Positions 1 through 7,526 of a DNA stretch of 10,470 nucleotides are shown one piece after another. The first letter of the stretch is position 1, and each line of letters starts with the position of its first letter. The notes under the pieces are model-generated. The model saw only the letters and a program-made list of their open reading frames with translations. It was not told the origin of the DNA and did not search any database. Source of the DNA: an uncultured Verrucomicrobiae bacterium (lineage in GTDB: Bacteria > Verrucomicrobiota > Verrucomicrobiia > Verrucomicrobiales > Akkermansiaceae); contig CALGOH010000202.1 in NCBI GenBank assembly GCA_937957985.1, forward strand, positions 1 through 10,470. The letters run 5' to 3'. The position numbers and the translations under genes are program-made.

Positions 1-215
1 CGAAGCGAGCCAAGCCGCTCAAGGATTTCCCCGGATGCCCCGGCGAGCTGGATGGCGGCGAGATCGAGCCGTCGCTCCCGCCTGAGCGTAGCCTCGATCT
101 CGTCGGGGTTCAGGTAAATCCCCTGAAGCTTCTCCGGAAGGACTTCCTTCAGTGAACTCTTCCCGGAGCCGTTGGGCCCGGCGAACATTCGCACCCTTGG
201 CCGGGAGTCGCTCAC
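1..215 (-). CDS. Zeta-toxin / AAA-type P-loop kinase, N-terminal part only
   Basis: Seventy-one codons are visible before the gene runs off the window start. The protein begins with a short polar stretch, then residues MFAGPNGSGKSS. The GPNGSGKS segment (about residues 13-20) is a Walker A loop in the form typical of zeta-toxin-like kinases, and it is followed by YLNPDEIE (about residues 34-41), where this family has its NxD segment. Zeta toxins phosphorylate UDP-sugar precursors of peptidoglycan; many chromosomal relatives are uncharacterised ATPases, so the target here is unknown. I chose the GTG at 215 because its GTGA overlaps the stop codon of the upstream small gene, a standard coupled toxin-antitoxin arrangement. 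An in-frame ATG at 188, just before FAGPNG, is an alternative start. There is no clear ribosome site, which fits translational coupling. The Walker B and lid regions lie outside the window. Confidence 0.8.
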   Translation of the reverse strand, partial: MSDSRPRVRMFAGPNGSGKSSLKEVLPEKLQGIYLNPDEIEATLRRERRLDLAAIQLAGASGEILERLGSL

Positions 216-454
216 CGGATCCGGATCTTCGAGCCGGCCTCAACCGCCAGCGGCTCGGGGATCGTCTTCACCACCACTCGTCCGCCGCCAGGGGAAATCC
301 GGAGCACCTGGCCACCAAACGCCTGGGTCACCGTTTCACCCGCTGCCAGCGACCGCTTCGCCGCCGCCGAAAACGCCTCGCCCGAAAGGGTCGGGAAGCG
401 CGCTTCCAGCTCCCTGATCTCAAGGCTCTCCTGTTCCAGCGTCTTCTTGCTCAT
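212..454 (-). CDS. Small putative antitoxin partner of the zeta-type toxin (80 aa)
   Basis: An 80-residue protein starting MSKKTLEQESLEIRELEARF, with a charged helical N-terminal half and a second half rich in beta-type residues (GGQVLRISPGGGRVVVKTI, then PEPLAVEAGSKIRIR). Small proteins of this layout, with an alanine-rich helix followed by a short strand segment containing a proline-glycine turn, are commonly found directly upstream of chromosomal zeta-type ATPases. No conserved catalytic residues are seen. Its stop codon at 214-212 overlaps the GTG start of the kinase gene by 4 bases, so the two are probably translated together in balanced amounts. The antitoxin role is inferred from position and size. 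It follows the zinc-finger gene by 29 bases; a weak CAGG lies 7 bases before the ATG. The frame stays open upstream to 748, but that extension lies across the zinc-finger gene and I reject it. Confidence 0.6.
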   Translation of the reverse strand: MSKKTLEQESLEIRELEARFPTLSGEAFSAAAKRSLAAGETVTQAFGGQVLRISPGGGRVVVKTIPEPLAVEAGSKIRIR

Positions 455-483
455 TGTGTGGCCTGACCCTAACCCTCTCCGAT

Positions 484-810
484 TCAGGAGGCAACCCGAT
501 CTTCGCCGCCGTCGTCGGGAGTCGGCGTTCTCCCCGTCCGCAGGCGGTGTCGTCCACCAGTCAGACCGGAACGATTGAGGTTCTCGTCGAGGAAGGCGTT
601 GATGCGGGCGTTGCCTTCGTCGCCGGTGACCCGGTCCCCGCACTGGTCGCACACCAGCATGGGAACCTCGGGAACGGCGAGGACTTTCCCCTCGGCGAGT
701 TCCACCCGGTGGTCGCAGACAGTCGGCAACAAGGTTCCTGCCTCGCACTCGAAGCAGGGGATGCCCTGAGTGGCGTCAGTTCTGGGCTTAATCGCTTTCA
801 TGGGCTTCAT
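484..810 (-). CDS. YgiT-type (MqsA-like) zinc-finger protein, 108 aa
   Basis: Two CxxC pairs, PCFEC (Cys19/Cys22) and VCDQCGD (Cys54/Cys57), bracket a short strand-rich segment with VPEVPMLVCDQCG. This is the YgiT-type zinc-finger pattern found in the N-terminal domain of MqsA antitoxins and in many short stand-alone proteins. After the finger there is the usual helix-like DEGNARINAFLDENLNR, then a low-complexity basic/acidic tail. The C-terminal helix-turn-helix of full MqsA is not evident, so DNA binding cannot be claimed. No MqsR-like or DUF4258-like toxin is seen immediately upstream; the neighbour there is an unrecognised 202-residue protein. It leads a three-gene set with the small antitoxin-like gene and the zeta-type kinase. 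The start at 810 gives the full N-terminus; the ATG at codon 4 is equally possible, and neither has a clear ribosome site. Confidence 0.65.
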   Translation of the reverse strand: MKPMKAIKPRTDATQGIPCFECEAGTLLPTVCDHRVELAEGKVLAVPEVPMLVCDQCGDRVTGDEGNARINAFLDENLNRSGLTGGRHRLRTGRTPTPDDGGEDRVAS

Positions 811-825
811 CGGGATAAGGCAACC

Positions 826-838
826 ACAGGCAGCCTGT
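826..838. promoter_or_regulatory. Small palindrome upstream of the zinc-finger gene
   Basis: ACAGGC-A-GCCTGT is a perfect 6-base inverted repeat around one central base. It lies in the 72-base gap between the 202-residue gene and the YgiT-type gene, starting 16 bases before the zinc-finger ATG. Its position suits an operator for the toxin-antitoxin-like set, and the gap is the longest non-coding stretch in the window. It does not resemble the published mqsRA palindrome, and no convincing -35/-10 pair is seen. A short palindrome in GC-rich DNA can arise by chance. Confidence 0.22.
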
Positions 839-882
839 CGACGGTTTCTTGGCTGGAAGTCACGATTCGCGTTCCGTTCGCA

Positions 883-1491
883 TCAAGATCCCTCGCCTGA
901 ACCCCGGCCGAGCAACTCGAGATTGAGCCTCCGCATCAGCTCCGTCGTCTCCGGATTGCGGGTAAAGGCCTCAATCTTCGCCGCTGCTTGCTCGACGAAG
1001 GCCCCGGTGCGGTGACCCGCATGCCAGGCAATCTCATGCTCCGACAAATTGCCGTCGTTCGCCGTACCGAAGGAGAAGTCCCCATACTGATGCAGCGGAA
1101 ACCCGAAATCATTCGGATCGTTCCTTCCAAAGGCGTCCAGCAGCGGTCGATAGTCCTCGCTGAGCAGTCTCTCGGTCAGGGCTGCACGATCCACCCGCTG
1201 ACCCGACTTCACCCCGAGGCAAAGGTGATACTTCCAGCCGTAGCCGATCCCCACGGAATCCTGCCCAAACTCTTCCAGAAACCACCAGGTATCCCGGATG
1301 TATCCCTCCCAAGCGGTGAAATCCCATCCGGGACTCGGACGGTCGTGAAAGTGCTTCCGGAGGGCTCGCGACCCAACGTCAAGCCAGAGGTCCTGGATAC
1401 TGACGCTCAGCGGAGCGAGTTCGATGAAGGCGTTCCAGGCATCCAGATCGCTGAACCATTCCGCGGCCTTGCTCGTCAGGTGTTCCTTCAT
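883..1491 (-). CDS. Unrecognised 202-aa protein, possible split-off C-terminal domain of the upstream nuclease
   Basis: The protein starts MKEHLTSKAAEWFSDLDAW and continues with an amphipathic helical segment (LWLDVGSRALRKHF), a tryptophan-rich block (TAWEGYIRDTWWFLEEF) and a strand-like GYGWKYHLCLGV near residue 90. No catalytic motif is recognised. The ATG at 1491 is supported by a GGAG 6 bases upstream (1501-1498) and by an ATGA overlap with the stop of the PD-(D/E)XK gene, so the two are co-translated. The order of a helical repeat followed by an aromatic strand region recalls the C-terminal half of longer PDDEXK_4 proteins. The upstream nuclease, at 237 residues, is short for that family, so the pair may be one ancestral protein split in two. 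That is inference. The frame stays open back to 1581, but that part lies over the nuclease gene. Confidence 0.7.
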   Translation of the reverse strand: MKEHLTSKAAEWFSDLDAWNAFIELAPLSVSIQDLWLDVGSRALRKHFHDRPSPGWDFTAWEGYIRDTWWFLEEFGQDSVGIGYGWKYHLCLGVKSGQRVDRAALTERLLSEDYRPLLDAFGRNDPNDFGFPLHQYGDFSFGTANDGNLSEHEIAWHAGHRTGAFVEQAAAKIEAFTRNPETTELMRRLNLELLGRGSGEGS

Positions 1492-2201
1492 CGGAGTCTC
1501 CAGATTTCGGTGTAGAGTTTGAGGAAGATCCGCAACCGCTCGCTCAGTCCCGTCTCGGATTCCATCAGTTCGTTGAGCCATTCGGCCACATCGGCCTCGA
1601 AGGACCGGCAGTCGAGAATGGACTCCGGCAAGCGTGCGTGTTTGCAGGCCGAATAGGCGGCATCGGGAGGGCGGACCACACTCCTCTCCCCAGGACGGGC
1701 ATACTCACCCGGCGGCAGATAGATGACCCGGAACCGCTTCTCGAGATCGAGATAATCGTAGCGAAGGCCGGGGTGCCGTTGGTGGATCTGCCGGAACCAG
1801 TAGCGGTAGAGCTGCCCCGGCTGGTCGCTGGCGTTGCAGGACTTGTTCTCGATGATCACCACGCTGGCCGGCTCATCACGACGAAGAAGGATGTCGATCC
1901 GATCCTGCTCGACCGTGACGATCCACTTCCCTTCCACCGGATCGATGCCGATCCGTCGCAGAAAGGAATCCAGAAACAGACGACCCTGACCGTGGCTTCC
2001 GTCCGGTTTCAGCAGTTCACCAAGAATTCGGCTGTGGTCCGTCTCCTTGATCGTGATCGACCTCAGCGGATTGTAGTGGTGGTTCTCCTTCCTGTTCCGC
2101 TCGATCTCCGCCTGGCGGATCTTGCACCAGGAATCAGATAGGCTGGTGATGAAATCCCGAGTGGCAGCAAGGGCGGCTGTACTTGAACTTCGATTATTCA
2201 T
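1488..2201 (-). CDS. PD-(D/E)XK nuclease, PDDEXK_4 type (237 aa)
   Basis: The catalytic pattern is visible: KETDHSRILGELLKP (residues 52-66) supplies the N-terminal acidic/histidine helix, RIDILLR gives Asp103, and VVIIENKSC gives Glu118 and Lys120. A following glutamine-rich helix, DQPGQLYRYW (residues 126-135), is typical of this fold. The motif set Asp-X(n)-Glu-X-Lys with HSRIL upstream fits the PDDEXK_4 family (PF14281), whose members are mostly found in defence islands and are presumed DNases. The domain appears complete, but the protein is short for the family and overlaps a 202-residue gene by ATGA. Its ATG at 2201 overlaps the stop of a 13-codon hsdS-tail remnant, which also provides a GAGG 5 bases before the start. 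It follows the large HATPase-helicase and could be its nuclease partner; this is inferred from gene order only. Confidence 0.85.
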   Translation of the reverse strand: MNNRSSSTAALAATRDFITSLSDSWCKIRQAEIERNRKENHHYNPLRSITIKETDHSRILGELLKPDGSHGQGRLFLDSFLRRIGIDPVEGKWIVTVEQDRIDILLRRDEPASVVIIENKSCNASDQPGQLYRYWFRQIHQRHPGLRYDYLDLEKRFRVIYLPPGEYARPGERSVVRPPDAAYSACKHARLPESILDCRSFEADVAEWLNELMESETGLSERLRIFLKLYTEIWRLR

Positions 2202-2239
2202 ACCGACCTCGACTCTCCGGTGAGGAGCTTCTTCATCAT
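2198..2239 (-). pseudogene. Remnant of an hsdS 3' end (13 codons, MMKKLLTGESRSV)
   Basis: Between the helicase and nuclease genes lies a 14-codon frame including its stop, encoding MMKKLLTGESRSV. It matches the last 13 residues of the intact HsdS in this window, MMQELLTGKTRLV, and 36 of 42 bases are identical to 8351-8310. Its ATG overlaps the helicase stop (ATGA), and its own stop overlaps the nuclease ATG (ATGA), the same junction that intact hsdS makes with its downstream gene. Upstream of this point the frame belongs to the helicase, and HsdS similarity fades after one glycine codon. I read it as a fossil of an hsdS terminus that still serves as a ribosome-binding and coupling element for the nuclease. 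Whether the peptide itself is made or matters is unknown. Confidence 0.7.
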
Positions 2240-5200
2240 TCCTGGTAGTTCACGAAGAACCGCTTGCAGAAGTGGTAGGGGTGCTTGTTCTGGAACCGAC
2301 CCAGATTGTCGAGCACGGTCACGATCCGGCATCTCTCCGTGCCGCCGTTCTTCACGCCGCGGAGTCCCCGGCCGACCATCTGCATGTAGCGCACGGGGCT
2401 GAACACCTGCCGGGCAATGAGCAGCATGTCCGTCTTCGGGGCGTCGAAGCCGGTTGTCAGCACGCTGTGATTGCAGAGCACCCGCAGCTCGCCCCTCTGG
2501 AACTGCTCAAGGAAGTATCGGCGGGCGTTCCGCGAAGTGGTCGCACTCACCGCCGCTGACGGAATCCCGGCCAGATTCAGCCGGGCGGCCATCTCGCAGG
2601 CATGGCTGACGGAGTTGGCGAAAAGCAGGATCGACTGCTCCTCGCAGGCGTCGATCCGCTCCACGAGCTTGATGTTCCGTCCTCCATGATCACCAAGCCT
2701 TTGGTTGATTCTCTCGAGCAATTGCTCTGCACCAAACCCGTCGAGATCATCGAGTTGGCCGAGCTCATCTTCTTCTAAACTGCTCAATCCAGTGCCGGAC
2801 TGAAGCTCTTCGTTGGTCACCTGGCAGAGTACACCCTGCTTCAGCAGTCGGCGGTGGAGATCCTCCTGGTTGTGGGGAAACCAGCGATTTGCAAATCTCT
2901 TGGCGAGGCGCTGCGATTCATCGTCGTCCATGCGGAATGGTGTGGCACTGAGCCCCAGACTCACCAGCTCGTGATTCTGCTGCTCCTCGCCGGCTCTTGC
3001 ATCGAAGCCCACAAATCGCAGCAGCCGGGTGTAACTCGGCGTGATCGCATGGTGGCACTCATCGATGACCAGCATCCCGAACCGCGATGCCCAATCTCCA
3101 CCCGGAATCCCGCCCCGGGCATCAAGCGTCTGGATCGAAGCAACGACCACGAAGGGTTCTCCTGCGGCCGGCATGCTCGGCGTCGGGTTACCGCCCCACA
3201 TCCGGATGATCCGCAGCCCGGTGCGTTCCGCCCCGCGGTTGGGCCAGACCTGACGGAATGCCTGCACGGCCTGCTCACACAGCTCATCGGTCTGAGCGAT
3301 CCAAAGCACTCCTCTCCGATCCGTCTCGGGCTTCAGAGTGAACTCCACGGCCATCTCGACCGTCACCCGGGTTTTCCCACCGCCGGTGGGGAGGCTGATC
3401 ACCGCCTTCCGGTTGGTCTTCTCGCGGTCGATCATCGCCTTCACCCCATCACGAACCTCTTCTTGGAAGTCATGCAGGGGTGGCAAGGGGAACGGCCCCT
3501 GAGACCATTCCTCCGGCTCACGCCTTGCGGTCCGTGCTGCCCCGAACTCCTCCGGCAATCCGAGCTGCCTTACGAACTCCCTCGCTTCTGCGGTACCCCA
3601 TCGTCCCGGAGGGGCCAGGCCCTCTGCCTCCAGAGTCTCGACCAGTGCCGGCAAAACCGACGGACCCAGATGCCTCAGGACGATCCGGGCGAGATCCTCG
3701 TGTCCACAGTTCCGGACGAATGATTGCTGCCCAAGCTCTCCAAGGACCCGGCGGAGCGGACCTGGCTTGCCGCCCACCGCCCGCAACAGCCTTGTTTCAA
3801 GATTCTTCCCAGCGGCGACATGAGCCCTGCGAGAAGAGACCTGCGTGTCGATCAACTGAACAAGAGCCTCGCCCACCGAGCACCTCAAGGCACCCGCATT
3901 GCCAAGTTCGGTCAGCACCACCGTGAGCCGCTCGGTCAGCGGCATCTGGTCCAGTGTATCCCCGTCAAAATAGAGGGTGTGATCCTGAAGCAGGCAGGGA
4001 ATCGGCATCGCCGACTCGTTGAACTGCATCACAAGTTCTGTCACCCGAATCGCAACACCACTCTTGGCCATCTTCGCCGAGAGCACGGTTTGAACCTCGG
4101 GAAATGCCTCGATCAGGGAAACGCCGGGGCGTGCCTCTTTCCAACCCGGAGTCAGTCCTTCGGCGAGTTGCTTGGCGCCGTTCTCAGCCCAGAGCTGGAC
4201 GGCTTCCGCGCTGAGTACGAAAACGAGGTCGTCGTCGCTCCGAACACGGTCGGCGAGTTCCCTGGAGGTCGTCACGTAGACGCTCTCCAATGGCAGAGTG
4301 CCTCCAGCCCCAACGAACCCGGTGGGATGCACACCTGCCTCGGCGGCTCCGTTCCAAATCGCGGCCGTCCATTCCGCCAGCAGGTTCTCCCCGGTGATGT
4401 AGGCCGAAATCACGGCATTCCAGAAGGCCTTCCGGTCCTCGTCTGAGACCGTCTCCGGCTTGTGAAATCCAAGCAGCTTGTCGAACGCCCGCCGAAACTT
4501 GGCCAGATCAGGAACCCTCGCAAACCAGCTCTTGTCGGCCTCTTCCAGCACGGCCCGCAGCCATACGGTTTGCTCGCCAATCTGGAACTCCCCGCAAATC
4601 AGCAAATGGATCAGCAGGGGATGCTCGACTCGGATATTGGAATAGCGATCGACCGTGAGATGCCCGAATACAACCTCATCGCGAAAACTATCGCTCCCGA
4701 GCCATTTCAGAAATCCATGCGTGAGAATGGCCGCCGGCCGCCCCATCAGGTGACTCAGAAAGTGCCACCCATTGGGAAGGGCCACAAACTTCGGCGACAG
4801 GTAGTCGCGACGGGCCGAATTCTGGTGCGCCGCCTTGTATCGATCCCGTGCCCCCCTCAACCATGCCGAGAAGCAGGCGAGAGTCGGCCTGCCCTCCCAA
4901 TCACCCTCGATGACGGTCTCGCCTTCGGGCAGATCCGTCACCCCGACGGCAAACAGGAAATCACGGCCCTCCCCGTGCATGGTCGCATGCACCAGGGCCT
5001 GAGAGTTCTCGTCGTCGTCCCCGGAAACCAAGCGCCCCGGTAGCAGCACCTCCGCAGGCGTGACCCATTCTCCTTCACGATTTGCCACCTTGATCTGCTG
5101 CTTCTTGTCGCGGGCGAAACCGAGGGCGACATCGCGAGGACTGGCCAAGAGCAGTTGCCAGAAATCCTCCCACGAAGAGTCCGGGGACCATCTGCCTATC

Positions 5201-6951
5201 GCACGGACCAGTGCTGAATTCAGCCGTTCGAGCCATGCCCGCCCTTCGAGTTCGGCGACCCCCAAGGCGGTTCGGAGGATCCTCCGCAACTCGGGGTCCT
5301 CGAGGAGCCATGTCGCAATCCCGGAAACATCGGGCGGGAGCTCCTCTGGCGGACCGATCATCACTTCATCCGGACGACGTAGCCCGCCACTTCGGTCGGG
5401 AATCACTCGGAGCTTGGGCTGGACCTCGCTCCAGTCCTCCGGCGTGCAGTGACGGTGGACGTCATGAACCAGCCGGATCACGTCCTTGGCCTTTTCCTCC
5501 TCAGCACTTGCGACGGATGCAATCCAATCCTCCCATTTGCACTCCGCACAGGCCCAGTAACCATCGCCGTGCTTCTCGATCAGCCGCCTCGACAGTTCCG
5601 CCAGTCGGGCCTTCCGCTCGCGACGCAGACATGAGGGGTGGACGAATTCCGCTCGGACCTCTTCGTCGTCGACAAGCGCCATCCACTTCTCCAGAAGGTC
5701 TCCTTCGCTTGTGGGATGGTTGAGCAGATCATTCCCCGGCCGCAGATCCTTGTTGCAATCCGGGATCACCTCGGCCGTCTCCAGATGACTCCAGATCGCC
5801 TCCAACAGCGGAATCGCAAGGTCGCTGGCCGATGGCCTGCGGGTGCGGGGAAACGAATCGAGATGCTTCGCTGGGTCCTCGGCCTCGGACAGCGACATGA
5901 TCGACCGGGTCACCAACTCGGCGGCTGCCTTCATCAACATCTCGTTCCAGGCCCCGGTGATCAGTCCCTGCCGGTCATTGTTCAGCTTCCATGGGGCGTT
6001 CAGGATACCAGGAAGGTAGGTGGGCGTCTTCGTCGGGAAAAACGCCCAAAAACGACCCGTCTCCTCTCGGCGACCGGCAACCGGGACGGCCCACGCCACT
6101 GGAACCTTGTTCCGGTCATGGATGTGGGTGGCGTCCGACTTGGCCGCCTCGTCCGTCACAGGCACTTCCATCTGGAACAACCGCCAAGCCGATCGCTTGT
6201 CCCCCTCCACCAAGTCCCGGGTTTCCCCCTCCCCCTCGACGGAAAACACCCGTGGCTCTGAACCGCCCACATCCAGCGCGAGTTGGATGGGGATCGGATT
6301 GAAGAGCAGGAACTCCGCGGGAAACTCGAGGATCTCAGCGCGTAGCGGCTCGACGAGCTTGGCGTCGGCGATCTCCACCCGCACGATTGTCTCCGCCCAA
6401 CCCAGGCGTCCGAGCATTGAATCCGCGAACCGGTCCTTGTGCCCCTGGCTCCACGCCATCCTCAGGCCGGGGGCGTTCTCGCCACCAAACCGCTCCTTGA
6501 TCTCGTGACGGCATCGCTGGGGATCAAAGCGGATCCCGCCCCAGGTCTTGCTGAAGATGTCGATGACCCCGTCAAGTCGAAGCAGCGATTTGAACCCGAG
6601 TCCAAATCGACCGATCTGATTGCCCCGCTTCGTCGAACTGTGGGAGCTGAGAAGGGCATCGATACCCTCCTTGCTGATGGCAGCTCCAGTGTTGGCGACG
6701 TAGAGGTGGGACTTGGTGAGCAGCACTTCGATCCTCGCCTCCGCTCCGTAGCCGTCCTCGTGAGCCTCAAGAATCGCGTCGGCTCCGTTCTGGATCAATT
6801 CGAGGATCTGCCGGTAGCCATAGCCGCCGGCCAGGACGTTCTGCTCGATGCCCCAGTGCTCTTGCACCAGGGACCGCCGTTTCTCGTAGGCTCCAAGCGT
6901 GCCCTCGTTCAACTCGCGGAGGAACTCCGCCATCTCGTCGTGCTTTGTCAT
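2236..6951 (-). CDS. Sacsin/Hsp90-type ATPase fused to SF2 DExH helicase (1571 aa)
   Basis: The N-terminal region (about residues 1-330) has the motifs of a GHKL/sacsin-type ATPase: ILELIQNGADAI (Asn55, Asp58), VANTGAAIS (residues 85-93) and NQIGRFGLGFKS (residues 111-122), followed by FFPT and LPGILNAPWKLNNDRQ (residues 312-327) as in sacsin-like proteins. The middle (about 370-1150) is unassigned. The C-terminus carries an SF2 helicase: SLPTGGGKT (Walker A, Lys1193), IDECHH (DECH box, 1297-1300), LSATPFR (motif III, about 1335) and QMVGRGLRG (motif VI, about 1524-1532). ATP-driven DNA or RNA translocation or remodelling is expected; the substrate is unknown. No nuclease motif is seen in it, but a PD-(D/E)XK gene follows. 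The ATG at 6951 has no ribosome site at normal distance and is probably coupled to a short leader frame; ATG at codon 7 is an alternative. It is much longer than ordinary restriction helicases. Confidence 0.9.
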   Translation of the reverse strand: MTKHDEMAEFLRELNEGTLGAYEKRRSLVQEHWGIEQNVLAGGYGYRQILELIQNGADAILEAHEDGYGAEARIEVLLTKSHLYVANTGAAISKEGIDALLSSHSSTKRGNQIGRFGLGFKSLLRLDGVIDIFSKTWGGIRFDPQRCRHEIKERFGGENAPGLRMAWSQGHKDRFADSMLGRLGWAETIVRVEIADAKLVEPLRAEILEFPAEFLLFNPIPIQLALDVGGSEPRVFSVEGEGETRDLVEGDKRSAWRLFQMEVPVTDEAAKSDATHIHDRNKVPVAWAVPVAGRREETGRFWAFFPTKTPTYLPGILNAPWKLNNDRQGLITGAWNEMLMKAAAELVTRSIMSLSEAEDPAKHLDSFPRTRRPSASDLAIPLLEAIWSHLETAEVIPDCNKDLRPGNDLLNHPTSEGDLLEKWMALVDDEEVRAEFVHPSCLRRERKARLAELSRRLIEKHGDGYWACAECKWEDWIASVASAEEEKAKDVIRLVHDVHRHCTPEDWSEVQPKLRVIPDRSGGLRRPDEVMIGPPEELPPDVSGIATWLLEDPELRRILRTALGVAELEGRAWLERLNSALVRAIGRWSPDSSWEDFWQLLLASPRDVALGFARDKKQQIKVANREGEWVTPAEVLLPGRLVSGDDDENSQALVHATMHGEGRDFLFAVGVTDLPEGETVIEGDWEGRPTLACFSAWLRGARDRYKAAHQNSARRDYLSPKFVALPNGWHFLSHLMGRPAAILTHGFLKWLGSDSFRDEVVFGHLTVDRYSNIRVEHPLLIHLLICGEFQIGEQTVWLRAVLEEADKSWFARVPDLAKFRRAFDKLLGFHKPETVSDEDRKAFWNAVISAYITGENLLAEWTAAIWNGAAEAGVHPTGFVGAGGTLPLESVYVTTSRELADRVRSDDDLVFVLSAEAVQLWAENGAKQLAEGLTPGWKEARPGVSLIEAFPEVQTVLSAKMAKSGVAIRVTELVMQFNESAMPIPCLLQDHTLYFDGDTLDQMPLTERLTVVLTELGNAGALRCSVGEALVQLIDTQVSSRRAHVAAGKNLETRLLRAVGGKPGPLRRVLGELGQQSFVRNCGHEDLARIVLRHLGPSVLPALVETLEAEGLAPPGRWGTAEAREFVRQLGLPEEFGAARTARREPEEWSQGPFPLPPLHDFQEEVRDGVKAMIDREKTNRKAVISLPTGGGKTRVTVEMAVEFTLKPETDRRGVLWIAQTDELCEQAVQAFRQVWPNRGAERTGLRIIRMWGGNPTPSMPAAGEPFVVVASIQTLDARGGIPGGDWASRFGMLVIDECHHAITPSYTRLLRFVGFDARAGEEQQNHELVSLGLSATPFRMDDDESQRLAKRFANRWFPHNQEDLHRRLLKQGVLCQVTNEELQSGTGLSSLEEDELGQLDDLDGFGAEQLLERINQRLGDHGGRNIKLVERIDACEEQSILLFANSVSHACEMAARLNLAGIPSAAVSATTSRNARRYFLEQFQRGELRVLCNHSVLTTGFDAPKTDMLLIARQVFSPVRYMQMVGRGLRGVKNGGTERCRIVTVLDNLGRFQNKHPYHFCKRFFVNYQE

Positions 6952-6981
6952 GATGCCGACGGGTTCATGCTCATCTCCCTT
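6948..6981 (-). promoter_or_regulatory. Ribosome site plus six-residue leader frame coupling into the helicase gene
   Basis: AAGGGAG at 6981-6975 is the best ribosome-binding sequence in this gap. It is 23 bases from the helicase ATG, too far for normal use, but 6 bases before an ATG at 6968 that encodes MNPSAS and stops with a TGA (6950-6948) overlapping the helicase ATG as ATGA. A ribosome finishing this short frame would be placed on the helicase start. A second in-frame ATG at 6974 abuts the ribosome site directly. The arrangement is seen in the sequence; its use is inferred. Confidence 0.4.
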
Positions 6982-6986
6982 CTGAC

Positions 6987-7526
6987 CTACAGTTCCGGCG
7001 GATTCAGTGCTTTCGCGATCGGCCTAATCGCCTCGACAATGGACGTTGCGATCCGCTGGCAATCGGCAGGTTCCGGAATATCCCAAGGTCCGAAGTGATA
7101 CTCGAACGACTTGCTGCCATATTCATCCGACCATCTCTCTAGGAAGTCCTTGGCGGTCTGATCCATCCCCATTTCTGCCAAGGTAAAGGCACCAGTTCCG
7201 ACGGTCGCCCGTTTGATCAAGGCTTCCAGATTGTGGCCAAGTGATCGAAAGCGGATTTGATCGGGTGTGGCCAGATTCCTCTCACGAATGGCTGCCTTGA
7301 GAGCCAGTTCGACAGCCCGAAAATAGAGGAACACAGCGGGGATCACTTGAAACGTCCCTTCGACATTACGGTTTCCACTGGCGAATTCCTGATCCCTTCT
7401 CTGGCAGTCAGAGTAGCAGGTATTTGCTGCATCCAAATTGGCCTCCGCCATGAGGAAGAGCTCCCCGGCGGAGGGCGGCTGTCGGACGGCCCGTGCCGCT
7501 TTCTTGGCTGCTTTACGGGTTGGCAT
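6987..7526 (-). CDS. Probable HEPN-domain protein (179 aa)
   Basis: A mostly helical protein with a lysine/arginine-rich N-terminus (MPTRKAAKKAARAVR). The segments YFRAVELALKAAI (residues 68-80) and RSLGHNLEALIKRA (residues 94-107) match the paired-helix pattern of HEPN proteins, in which an aromatic-x-x-A-x-E-L-x-L-K-A helix is followed by a GH(D/N)L-x-x-L helix. HEPN domains are often RNases or nucleotide-binding helical bundles in defence and toxin systems. The classical R-x(4-6)-H RNase motif is only ambiguously present (Arg92/Arg94 to His98), so activity cannot be claimed. It overlaps the papain-like gene by 14 bases and precedes the sacsin-type ATPase by 35 bases. Sacsin itself pairs Hsp90-like and HEPN folds in one protein, so a functional link is plausible. 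Local base composition is near 50% GC in sampled lines, lower than the flanks. Confidence 0.65.
   Translation of the reverse strand: MPTRKAAKKAARAVRQPPSAGELFLMAEANLDAANTCYSDCQRRDQEFASGNRNVEGTFQVIPAVFLYFRAVELALKAAIRERNLATPDQIRFRSLGHNLEALIKRATVGTGAFTLAEMGMDQTAKDFLERWSDEYGSKSFEYHFGPWDIPEPADCQRIATSIVEAIRPIAKALNPPEL

Noticed and set aside
212..748. A 178-residue version of the small antitoxin starting at 748
   Set aside because: The N-terminal part is an alternative frame of the zinc-finger gene and is arginine-rich junk; the 80-residue form from 454 fits the module.
2854..6508. Long plus-strand open frames opposite the helicase gene (for example 2854-3723, 3724-4446, 4462-5043, 5638-6261)
   Set aside because: They are antisense shadows of a GC-rich gene with clear ATPase and helicase motifs on the minus strand; their translations show no recognisable domains.
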